From NCBI GenBank assembly GCA_018672315.1, contig CP076053.1, positions 1,785,827-1,849,826 on the forward strand: 64,000 bases of DNA, written 5' to 3'. The notes under the pieces are model-generated. The model worked only from the letters and a program-made list of their open reading frames with translations, was not told the origin of the DNA and did no database searches. Of this stretch, positions 43,490 to 51,335 are shown piece after piece; position 1 is the stretch's first letter, and every line of letters starts with the position of its first letter. Source of the stretch: Nocardioidaceae bacterium. GTDB lineage: Bacteria; Actinomycetota; Actinomycetes; Propionibacteriales; Nocardioidaceae. A program made the position numbers and the translations under genes.

Positions 43490-44337
43490 GCACGGCGGTG
43501 CTCCTCGTCGGGCTCGCGGGCGCGCTGCTGGTCTGGCCGATGATGCTGCCGCCGGGCGGGGGCGGCACCCCGGTCGGCCGCCGAGCGGGCCGCGGGTCCC
43601 GCACCGCGACGCCGGGGCAGGTCGCCGCGGACCTGCCCCGCCCTACGGGCCTTCGCGGCGGCGTCCTGCTCGTCGGCGCAGCGGTCACGGTGGCGGTGGC
43701 AGGCCCGTGGGACCCTCCCGGTCCGGCGGTGGGCAGCGGCGTCGTCCTCGCCTGCTGCGTGCTCGGCGCGGTCGTGCTGCTGCGGCGTGCGCGGATCGAC
43801 CGCGACCAGCAACGCCGGCGTACGGCCGCCGGGGTCGCCTGCGAGCTCCTCGTCGGCGAGCTCGGCGCCGGGGTGCCGCCCGGGACGGCCCTGCGGCGCG
43901 TGGCGGCGGACCACCCCGCGCTGCTGCCCGCGGTCGGGGCGAGCGCGATGGCCGTGGACGTGCCGGCATCGCTGCGCGACCTGGCCCGAGCGTCGCGGGT
44001 CGAGGTCTGGGACCGCGTGGCCGACGCCTGGGAGGTCTCCGCGCGCAGCGGAGCGACCCTGGCCCCGGTGATCGCACAGGTCGCGGCCGGTGAGCGGGAC
44101 GTCGCCGCCCGTCGGCGCCTCGTGCAGGGGGAGCTCGCGGAGGCCCGGGCCACCGCGCGGCTGATGGCGGTCCTGCCGTGGGTGCTGGTGGGTGCCGCCT
44201 CCCTGGGGGGCGGGGGCGCGGCGGCCTTCCTCCTGATGACCTGGCCGGGAGTCGCCTGCGCGGCCACCGGTACGGCCTTCGCCTTCGCCGGGCTGGGATG
44301 GATGGAGCGCATCGAGCGCCAGGGGATGACCGGATGA
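43486..44337 (+). CDS. tadB: Tad pilus membrane platform protein TadB
   Basis: This 283-residue T2SSF-domain protein of the inner-membrane platform has N-terminal hydrophobic segments, then the cytoplasmic F domain (CELLVGELGAGVPPGTAL). Two C-terminal membrane helices lie at about 225-275. It is coupled to cpaF and tadC by 4-base overlaps. The corresponding Mtb gene is Rv3658c. Confidence 0.88.
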   Translation: MSTAVLLVGLAGALLVWPMMLPPGGGGTPVGRRAGRGSRTATPGQVAADLPRPTGLRGGVLLVGAAVTVAVAGPWDPPGPAVGSGVVLACCVLGAVVLLRRARIDRDQQRRRTAAGVACELLVGELGAGVPPGTALRRVAADHPALLPAVGASAMAVDVPASLRDLARASRVEVWDRVADAWEVSARSGATLAPVIAQVAAGERDVAARRRLVQGELAEARATARLMAVLPWVLVGAASLGGGGAAAFLLMTWPGVACAATGTAFAFAGLGWMERIERQGMTG

Positions 44338-45119
44338 GCGTCGTCGTCCCTGCCGTCGCACCCGTCACGATGCTCCTGGCCGCTGCGGCGGCGTGGTGGC
44401 TGCTGCCGCTGTCCGGCCCCGGGTCCGCGACCGGTCCCCGTCCCGGGTCCCGGGGAGCGGGCGCGCGTCGGCTGCGGCGCGGGGCCGCGCCGCGCACCGA
44501 GCGCGACGGACCGGTGTCCCCCCGCTCCCGCGTGATGGCCGCGGGCTCCCTGCTCCTGGTCGGCAACCTGGCGCTGGGGCCCGGTGTCGGGACGGCCGCG
44601 GGCGTGGTCGCTGCGGTCGGGGTCTGGGTGTGGCTGCGCCGCCAGGAGCCTCCGGGGGAGAGTCGACGCAGGGCTCGGCTGGCGGCGGACCTCCCCCATG
44701 CGGTCGACCTGCTCGCGGCGCTGCTGCGCGCAGGACAGGCCCCGACCGAGGCGGCAGGGCTCGTCGGTCGCACCGTCGAGGGGCCTGCGGGGGAGACCAT
44801 GTCCGCGGTCGCCCGCCGCGCCGCGGCGGGACTCGACGCGTACGCCGTGTGGCGGCCCGTGGCCGAGCAGGAGGCCACGGCGCTGCTGGGATCGGCGATG
44901 CTGCGGTCGCTGGACAGCGGTGCACGCGTCGTCGAGGTCGTCGACCGGGTCGCCGAGGAGCTGCGTCGCGAGGCGCGTGCCGCCGCGACCGCGCACGCCA
45001 AGGCGGTCGGCGTCCGGGCGACGCTGCCGCTCGCCGCCTGCTTCCTGCCGGCGCTGCTGTGCATCGGCGTGGTGCCCTTCGTGGCCTCGCTCGTCGTGCC
45101 GCTCCTCGGCGGCCTGTGA
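44334..45119 (+). CDS. tadC: Tad pilus membrane platform protein TadC
   Basis: This 261-residue T2SSF-domain partner of TadB has membrane segments near residues 5-22, 72-100 and 235-258. The cytoplasmic domain includes ADLPHAVDLLAALLRAGQAPTEA. The start overlaps the tadB stop (ATGA). Together with CpaF it would form the assembly machine, now without its motor. Confidence 0.88.
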   Translation: MSVVVPAVAPVTMLLAAAAAWWLLPLSGPGSATGPRPGSRGAGARRLRRGAAPRTERDGPVSPRSRVMAAGSLLLVGNLALGPGVGTAAGVVAAVGVWVWLRRQEPPGESRRRARLAADLPHAVDLLAALLRAGQAPTEAAGLVGRTVEGPAGETMSAVARRAAAGLDAYAVWRPVAEQEATALLGSAMLRSLDSGARVVEVVDRVAEELRREARAAATAHAKAVGVRATLPLAACFLPALLCIGVVPFVASLVVPLLGGL

Positions 45120-45269
45120 GGCCCGCGAGCCGGTTGTCCTGCCGGGCGGGGTGCGCGAGTCGTTCTCCACCACCGGTCGGCGGAGGCCTCGGAGATCGCC
45201 GCGGTCGCCAGCAGAGTCCTGCTCGACGCCACGGCACCAGGTCGGGGCGCAGCCCACGAGGAGAACACC

Positions 45270-45515
45270 ATGACCGTGCAGAGCAACCGCCCCACCTCAC
45301 CCAACGCCCGCCTCCGTACCCGGGTCCAGCGTCGCTTCCACGCCGTCCGCACCCTCGACCGCGGAGCCCTCAGCGCGGAGTTCGCCGTGCTGCTCTGCGT
45401 GGGCGCCGGCATGGCCTTCCTGCTCTACAAGGCCCTCGCCAGCGGTGGTGTCGCCGGCTTCATCGTCGACATCGTCAAGGGCATCGTGAAGGGCCTCATC
45501 GGCGGGATCGGCTGA
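45270..45515 (+). CDS. DUF4244 Flp-pilin-like protein
   Basis: This 81-residue protein has a basic leader, the pilin-like motif DRGALSAEFAVLL with Glu five residues after Gly, and one hydrophobic helix. A Lys/Gly-rich C-terminus follows. It matches DUF4244, the small pilin-like gene of actinobacterial tad loci. GAGGAG precedes the ATG. It is probably the major pilus subunit. Confidence 0.85.
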   Translation: MTVQSNRPTSPNARLRTRVQRRFHAVRTLDRGALSAEFAVLLCVGAGMAFLLYKALASGGVAGFIVDIVKGIVKGLIGGIG

Positions 45516-45991
45516 TGCGTCGCGACCCCGGTGGGAGCGGGGGACCCACCGGGGTCGCGCCCTCCCGCCGCACGCTCAGCCCCCGCCGCCCGCTGAGCCC
45601 CCGCCACCTGCGTGGCACCCGCCGGACCGAGCGGGGTGCGGTCACCGCCGAGGCGGCGCTGGTGATCCCCAGCCTCGTGCTCGTGACCCTGGCCCTGGTC
45701 TGGGCGATCTCGCTGGTCGCCCTGCGCATCGCGGCCATCGACGCCTCCCGGGAGGCGGCCCGGGTCGCGGCCCGCGGCGAGTCGGTCGCAGCCGCCCGGA
45801 CCGCTGCCCGACGGGTGGCGGAGGGCGCCTCGGCGGTCCACGTCGAGGTCGGAGCGGAGCTGGTGCGGGTGCGCGTCGAGATGCCCGTGGTCCCCACGGC
45901 GCTCGGCGGCCTCCTCGGGTCCGCGCTCGGTGGTCTGACCGACGCCACCGTCGATGCCGAGGCGACCGCCGTCCGCGAGGTCCTGCCATGA
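45515..45991 (+). CDS. TadE-like minor pilin
   Basis: This 158-residue protein has an Arg-rich N-terminal extension and the TadE motif RGAVTAEAALVIPSLVLVTLA (about residues 40-60), a membrane helix with prepilin-like cleavage. An extracellular beta-containing domain follows. Its ATG shares a base with the preceding stop. It is a likely minor pilin of the Tad pilus. Confidence 0.85.
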   Translation: MRRDPGGSGGPTGVAPSRRTLSPRRPLSPRHLRGTRRTERGAVTAEAALVIPSLVLVTLALVWAISLVALRIAAIDASREAARVAARGESVAAARTAARRVAEGASAVHVEVGAELVRVRVEMPVVPTALGGLLGSALGGLTDATVDAEATAVREVLP

Positions 45992-46371
45992 CCCGCGCGC
46001 GACCCACCCGGCCGTCGGCAGGTTGCCGGCGAGGTGAGCAGGGCGGCTTCGCCAGCCTGCTGCTCGTCGGCCTGTGTGCCGTGCTGGTCCTGGCCACCGT
46101 GGTGGTGGGGGTGCTCGGCGGCGTCCTCGAGGCGAGCCGGCGAGCGGCCGCGGCTGCCGACCTGGCCGCCCTCGCCGCCGCGCAGGCGGTGCAGCAGCAC
46201 CAGGACGCGTGCGCCGCGGCGTCCACGGTGGCCATGGCCCACGACGTACGCCTCGTGCGATGCGTCGTGGCCGGTGAGGTCGTGAGCGTCGCCACCGGGG
46301 CCGACGTGGCACCGGTGCTCGGCCTCAGCGCCTGGGACGAGGTCGTCCGCGCGGCGCGGGCCGGTCCCTAG
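45988..46371 (+). CDS. TadE/TadG-like pilus-locus protein (Rv3654c-like)
   Basis: This 127-residue protein has an N-terminal helix GGFASLLLVGLCAVLVLATVV and an Ala-rich stretch AAADLAALAAAQAV, typical of the last gene of actinobacterial tad loci. Two Cys residues (DACAAAS, VRCVV) could form a disulphide outside the cell. It overlaps the preceding gene by ATGA. Confidence 0.8.
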   Translation: MTRARPTRPSAGCRRGEQGGFASLLLVGLCAVLVLATVVVGVLGGVLEASRRAAAAADLAALAAAQAVQQHQDACAAASTVAMAHDVRLVRCVVAGEVVSVATGADVAPVLGLSAWDEVVRAARAGP

Positions 46372-46390
46372 GCGCGCACGGTCTCGGGGC

Positions 46391-46987
46391 TCAGGACTTC
46401 CAGAACTTCCACGACGAGGAGCCCTTGCCGGCGGACTTCCCCGACGCGCCTGAGCTGCCTGCACCGCCGCGGTCGCCCGTGGTCGTCGCCGCGCCCGAGG
46501 CGGTGGTGGCCGTCGTGCCGCGCGACGTCGACCCCCCGGGCGCCGAGGCACCGGAGCCGCCCGAGGCCCCCGGGGTGCCCGGAGCCGCCGACGACGAGGA
46601 CCCGCCGGTCGAGGGAGCGGACGAGGAGCCGGCAGCACCCGAGGACGCTGCCGTCGCCCCGGCCGCGGCCTTCGAGGAGTCCTTAGCCGTGGAGTCCTTG
46701 CCGTCCTTGCCGGTGGAGTCCTGCGTCGCGAGCTTCTTCTCCAGCTTCTCGACCTTCTTGCGGTCTCGCCGGTGCTCGAGACCCTTGCGGGTGCCCGACC
46801 GGAACAGCTCGAGGCCGGCGATGAACACCAGCACCGTCGCGGCACCCACGAGGAAGAGCACGGTGGCGTTCATGGGTATCTCGAGGCCGCCGATGGCCAG
46901 CGGTGCCGGGTCGTCGGACCCGGCCACGAGCGCCACGACGAACACGATGGAGGACAGACCGAGCAGGATCACGCCGAGGGCCAACAT
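46391..46987 (-). CDS. Membrane protein with long Ser/Gly/Ala-rich tail, 198 aa
   Basis: Two hydrophobic segments (about residues 3-24 and 40-60) precede a Lys-rich helix ([11 protein letters not shown]). A 110-residue low-complexity Ser/Gly/Ala/Thr tail follows, ending [11 protein letters not shown] 46987 has GAGGAA upstream. No function is known. Confidence 0.75.
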   Translation of the reverse strand: MLALGVILLGLSSIVFVVALVAGSDDPAPLAIGGLEIPMNATVLFLVGAATVLVFIAGLELFRSGTRKGLEHRRDRKKVEKLEKKLATQDSTGKDGKDSTAKDSSKAAAGATAASSGAAGSSSAPSTGGSSSSAAPGTPGASGGSGASAPGGSTSRGTTATTASGAATTTGDRGGAGSSGASGKSAGKGSSSWKFWKS

Positions 46988-47166
46988 GGGTTCCTCTTGC
47001 CCGCGGACGCGCGCGAGGACACCTGTCCTGCAGCCGTGCGGATGTCGCTCGTTGCAGGCCACGGGCGCGGTTCCGTCCTATGCTGTCGGTACGCGGACTC
47101 CCGCACCCGGGGCGCCGCGAGGCACCTCGACCCCCCTCGACTGCCCCTCGATGCCGGGAGGAACCC

Positions 47167-47505
47167 GTGGAACTCAGCCTCGACACCCGTCGTGACGGCG
47201 ACCGCGCAGTCATCGAGGTCGCCGGTGAGATCGACGTCTACACCGCGCCGCAGCTGCGCGACGCCATCAGCGACCTCGTCTCCGACGGGGTGATCCACCT
47301 GGTCGTCGACATGGGCGGGGTCGAGTTCCTGGACTCCACCGGGCTCGGCGTGCTCGTCGGCGGGCTCAAGCGGGTGCGCGCGCACGCCGGCACGATGCGG
47401 CTGGTGTGCACCAGCGAACGGCTGCTGAAGATCTTCCGCATCACCGGTCTGGCCAAGGTGTTCCCGATCCACGACTCCGTCGACGAGGCGCTCGCCCCCG
47501 CCTGA
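47167..47505 (+). CDS. STAS-domain anti-anti-sigma factor
   Basis: This 112-residue single STAS domain resembles SpoIIAA/RsbV. The phosphorylatable Ser57 lies in [10 protein letters not shown], and the N-terminal strands contain [19 protein letters not shown] 47167 is preceded by GGGAGGAA. Such proteins bind a kinase anti-sigma factor when unphosphorylated and so release a sigma factor. The partner kinase is not in this window. Confidence 0.92.
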   Translation: MELSLDTRRDGDRAVIEVAGEIDVYTAPQLRDAISDLVSDGVIHLVVDMGGVEFLDSTGLGVLVGGLKRVRAHAGTMRLVCTSERLLKIFRITGLAKVFPIHDSVDEALAPA

Positions 47506-47634
47506 GGGGGAGAAGCCGTCGCCTGCCACGCGAGCGCGGGCACGAGCCCTGCGTACGCCGCCAGGGCCGGTGGGTAGAGGCTGGGACGACCGGACCCGGC
47601 GACTCGCCGGGCCCTCCCCGGCGAGAGGAACACC

Positions 47635-49134
47635 GTGAGCAGCCAGGACCACCCAGGAGCCCACCCAGCGGCCCGTGACGACCGCGAGCGTGCGCTGCTC
47701 GCCGAGGTGCCGACCGACCTCCTGATCGGGGGCACCTGGCGCGGGGCCGACGGCGGCGGCACCTTCGACGTGCTCGACCCCGCGACCGGTGGTGTGCTCG
47801 CCTCGGTCGCCGACGCCACCGCGGACGACGGGCGCGCCGCCCTCGACGCCGCCGTCGCCGCGCAGGCCGACTGGGCCGCCACCCCGCCCCGGGAGCGCGG
47901 GGAGATCCTCCGCCGGGCGTACGAGGAGATCCAGCGCCGCAAGGACGACTTCGCCCTGCTGATGACCCTGGAGATGGGCAAGTCGCTGACCGAGTCGGCC
48001 GGCGAGGTCGACTACGGCTCCGGTTTCTTCCAGTGGTTCGCCGAGGAAGCCGTCCGCGTCGCGGGGCGCTACAGCGTCGACCCCTCGGGCGCCACGCGCC
48101 TGCTGACGATGAAGCAGCCGGTCGGGCCGACCCTGATGATCACGCCCTGGAACTTCCCGCTGGCGATGGGGACCCGCAAGATCGGTCCCGCGGTCGCCGC
48201 CGGCTGCACGATGGTCGTCAAGCCCGCCGGGCAGACCCCGCTGACGATGCTGCTGCTGGCGAAGGTGCTGGCCGAGTGCGGCCTGCCCGACGGCGTGCTG
48301 AACGTCGTGACGACGTCCTCGACCGGGGAGGTGATGGAGCCGATCATCACCGACCCGCGGCTGCGCAAGCTGACCTTCACCGGCTCCACCCCGGTCGGCA
48401 AGATGCTCGTCGAGCAGTCGGCGACCCAGCTGCTGCGCACCTCGATGGAGCTCGGTGGCAACGCGCCGTTCCTGGTCTTCCCCGACGCCGACCTCGACGC
48501 CGCGGTCGACGGGGCGATGCTCGCGAAGATGCGCAACATCGGAGAGGCGTGCACCTCGGCCAACCGGTTCCTCGTGCACGACGACGTCGCCGAGGAGTTC
48601 ACCCGCAAGCTGGTGGACCGGATGAGCGCGCTGCAGGTCGGACGCGGCACCGAGGACGGGGTCGACGTCGGCCCGCTCATCGACGACGACCAGCGCGACA
48701 AGGTGGCCGAGCTCGTCGCCGACGCCGTCGACCGCGGCGCCGTCGTCGCCTGCGGTGGTCACCGCGTGGAGGGCGAGGGCCACTTCTTCGAGCCGACGGT
48801 GCTCACCGACGTGCCCCACGAGGCCCGCCTACGCACCGAGGAGATCTTCGGTCCGGTCGCCCCGGTCTACACGTTCACCGACGAGGCCGAGGCGCTGGAG
48901 AAGGCCAACGACACCGAGTTCGGGCTGGTCGCCTACGCCTACACCACCGACGCCTCGCGGATGATCCGCGTCGCGGAGGGGCTGGCGTACGGGATGGTCG
49001 GCATCAACCAGGGCTCGGTCTCGAACCCGGCCGCGCCGTTCGGCGGGGTCAAGCACTCCGGCTTCGGGCGCGAGGGCGGGTTCGAGGGCATCGAGGAGTA
49101 CCTGGAGACCAAGTACGTCGGGATCAAGCTCTGA
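47635..49134 (+). CDS. gabD: NAD(P)-dependent succinate-semialdehyde dehydrogenase
   Basis: This 499-residue aldehyde dehydrogenase of the GabD group oxidises succinate semialdehyde to succinate. Glu272 (ELGGNAPF) and Cys306 (GEACTSANRF) are the catalytic pair at the standard 34-residue spacing. The cofactor motif FTGSTPVGK is present. GTG 47635 follows GAGAGGAA. Its TGA overlaps the next ATG by one base. The exact aldehyde substrate is inferred. Confidence 0.9.
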   Translation: MSSQDHPGAHPAARDDRERALLAEVPTDLLIGGTWRGADGGGTFDVLDPATGGVLASVADATADDGRAALDAAVAAQADWAATPPRERGEILRRAYEEIQRRKDDFALLMTLEMGKSLTESAGEVDYGSGFFQWFAEEAVRVAGRYSVDPSGATRLLTMKQPVGPTLMITPWNFPLAMGTRKIGPAVAAGCTMVVKPAGQTPLTMLLLAKVLAECGLPDGVLNVVTTSSTGEVMEPIITDPRLRKLTFTGSTPVGKMLVEQSATQLLRTSMELGGNAPFLVFPDADLDAAVDGAMLAKMRNIGEACTSANRFLVHDDVAEEFTRKLVDRMSALQVGRGTEDGVDVGPLIDDDQRDKVAELVADAVDRGAVVACGGHRVEGEGHFFEPTVLTDVPHEARLRTEEIFGPVAPVYTFTDEAEALEKANDTEFGLVAYAYTTDASRMIRVAEGLAYGMVGINQGSVSNPAAPFGGVKHSGFGREGGFEGIEEYLETKYVGIKL

Positions 49135-50657
49135 TGCACCGGCCTCTCACCGACTCCTCGCGTGCTCTCGCCGCCGAGCTCGGGGAGGCCCTCCGGGCTG
49201 CCGGCTACACCCACGACGGGGTGCGTACGCTCCTCGGCCCGATGGCGTCCGCCGCGCTCGAGCGCGACGAGACGACGCCGGGCCTAAGGGTGACGAGGGG
49301 CCGAAGTCCCCTGGAGACGCTCGTACGCCTGTGGCCCCTGCAGTCGCCCGTGCCGTTGAGCGAGGTGGAGGCAGCGCTCCCCGGGATGGTCGACCGGCTC
49401 TGCGTCGAGGGCATCCTCGCCACCTCGGTGGGTGAGGTCGTCGCGCGCGTGGACGTCTCCCCGTACGCCGAGACCGGGGCCGACGGCCGTGAGCACGGCT
49501 GGCTGCTCGTCTCGGACCTGACGCCCGGGATGGACGGGTCGCCCAACCGGATGCGCGCGGACTACGTGCTCGGGGTCTCCGCGGCCTCGATCAGCCTCGC
49601 GCAGATCACCACCCGTGACCGGGTCGCCTCCGCCCTCGACGTCGGCACCGGGTCGGGTCTGCAGGCCCTGCACGCCTCCACCCACGCCGACCACGTGGTC
49701 GCGACCGACGTGAACACCAGGGCGTTGTGGCTCACCGACTTCACGGCCGCGATGAACGGGGTGGAGTCGATCGAGGTGCGCGAGGGCAGCTGGTTCGGTC
49801 CGGTCGCCGGCGAGCGCTTCGACCTGGTCGTCTCGAACCCGCCGTTCGTCATCAGCCCGGCGACCGGGGAGCAGCTGGTCTATCGCGACTCCGGGCTGCC
49901 CGGGGACCGGGCGGTGGAGCAGATGGTGCGCACCGCGCCGCGGCACCTGACCGTCGGCGGCCGCTGTCACCTGCTGGCCGACTGGGTCGTGCAGCGCGGG
50001 GTGCCGTGGGAGGAGCGGCTCGGCGCGATGGTCGAGGCGTCGGGGTGCCACGCGCTGGTGGTGCAGCGTGAGCTGATGGACCCGGCGGCGTACGTCGAGC
50101 TGTGGCTGAAGGACTCCGGCCACCACGGCGGGGAGGACTACGTGCAGCGGTACGACACCTGGCTCTCGTGGTTCGAGGACCAGGGCGTCGAGGCGATCGG
50201 CTTCGGCTGGATCAACCTGCAGCGCGTCGACGACGCGCCCGGGGCGCCGTCCCCGCAGGTGCGCCTCGAGGAGTGGCCGCACGCGGTGGAGCAGCCGGTG
50301 GCGCCGGCGTACGCCGCCTGGATCGATGCCGTGACCGGCCTGGCGGGGATGAGCGACGAGGACCTCCTCGCCGCCCGCCCCGTACGCCGCCCCGACGTGG
50401 TGCAGGAGACCCACGGCGCCCCGGGCGCCGCGGACCCGGAGACGATCGTGCTGCGTCAGCAGGTGCTGCTGCGCCGGGCGCGCACCGCCGACACGGTGGT
50501 CGCCGCGCTCGTCGGCGCCTGCGACGGCGAGCTGAGCGTCGGGCAGATCCTCGACGCGCTGGCGAGCCTCACCGAGACCGATCCCCTCGCACTGCGCGCG
50601 GCGCACCTGCCGCAGGTGCGCGACCTGGTGACCGAGGACTACCTGCGGCTGGTCTGA
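49134..50657 (+). CDS. SAM-dependent methyltransferase of the N5-Gln/RsmC-like type
   Basis: This 507-residue protein has a central class I methyltransferase domain: motif I ALDVGTGSGLQAL (about 163-176), DVNTRAL, and motif IV VVSNPPF (about 234-240). NPPF is typical of enzymes that methylate glutamine or nucleobase amino groups. An N-terminal winged-helix-like region and a C-terminal extension of about 200 residues flank it. It follows gabD with a 1-base overlap. The target is unknown. Confidence 0.85.
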   Translation: MHRPLTDSSRALAAELGEALRAAGYTHDGVRTLLGPMASAALERDETTPGLRVTRGRSPLETLVRLWPLQSPVPLSEVEAALPGMVDRLCVEGILATSVGEVVARVDVSPYAETGADGREHGWLLVSDLTPGMDGSPNRMRADYVLGVSAASISLAQITTRDRVASALDVGTGSGLQALHASTHADHVVATDVNTRALWLTDFTAAMNGVESIEVREGSWFGPVAGERFDLVVSNPPFVISPATGEQLVYRDSGLPGDRAVEQMVRTAPRHLTVGGRCHLLADWVVQRGVPWEERLGAMVEASGCHALVVQRELMDPAAYVELWLKDSGHHGGEDYVQRYDTWLSWFEDQGVEAIGFGWINLQRVDDAPGAPSPQVRLEEWPHAVEQPVAPAYAAWIDAVTGLAGMSDEDLLAARPVRRPDVVQETHGAPGAADPETIVLRQQVLLRRARTADTVVAALVGACDGELSVGQILDALASLTETDPLALRAAHLPQVRDLVTEDYLRLV

Positions 50658-50687
50658 TCGAGCGGGGTCGAGGTCCAGACTGATGGC

Positions 50688-51245
50688 ATGACTGATGGCA
50701 TGGGCTGGCTCACGGACTCCTGGTCGCAGCTCGGCGAGACCATCGCCCGCTCGGCGCTGATCTTCCTCGCCGCGGTCGTGCTGCTGCGGATGGCGCGACG
50801 TCGCACGGTGGCGCAGTGGACGGTGGTCGACGTCGTCACGGCCGTCTCGATCGGGTCGGTGGTGGGGCGTACGGCCACGGCCGACTCCGAGTCCGTGCTG
50901 ACCGGGCTCGTGGCGCTGGTGACCCTGGTGGCGCTGCACGCCCTGGTCATCGAGGCGCGGCGGTTGCCCGGCGTGCGGCGGGTGACCGACCACCGCGTCC
51001 GCGTGCTGGTGGCCGAGGAGCAGGTGCGGCACCGCGAGCTGCGCCGCTGCGGCCTGACGCCGGCGGACCTGGAGGAGAGGCTGCGCCTGCAGGGGGTCCG
51101 CGACCTCGGTGAGGTCCGCTACGTGCTCTTCGAGCGACAGGGAGGGCTCACGGTGGTCGGCCGGGACGACACCGCGCAGGCGCCGTTGGTGGCCTCGGCG
51201 CTGGACGACGCAGCAGGGTGGAGTCCACAGCCGCGGACCCGGTAG
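50688..51245 (+). CDS. DUF421 (YetF-like) membrane protein
   Basis: Three N-terminal membrane segments (about residues 18-35, 45-60 and 67-88) are followed by the cytoplasmic domain with GLTPADLEERLRLQGVRDLGEVRYVLFERQGG, characteristic of DUF421. Length (185 residues) is normal for the family. The function is unknown. Confidence 0.85.
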   Translation: MTDGMGWLTDSWSQLGETIARSALIFLAAVVLLRMARRRTVAQWTVVDVVTAVSIGSVVGRTATADSESVLTGLVALVTLVALHALVIEARRLPGVRRVTDHRVRVLVAEEQVRHRELRRCGLTPADLEERLRLQGVRDLGEVRYVLFERQGGLTVVGRDDTAQAPLVASALDDAAGWSPQPRTR

Positions 51246-51335
51246 GACGGTCTCGACGGTGCTGCGCGTTACCGTGGCGGCGCAGTCCACCCGTGACACT
51301 GGTGGCACCAGACCTCAGCAGGAGCACATTTCTCC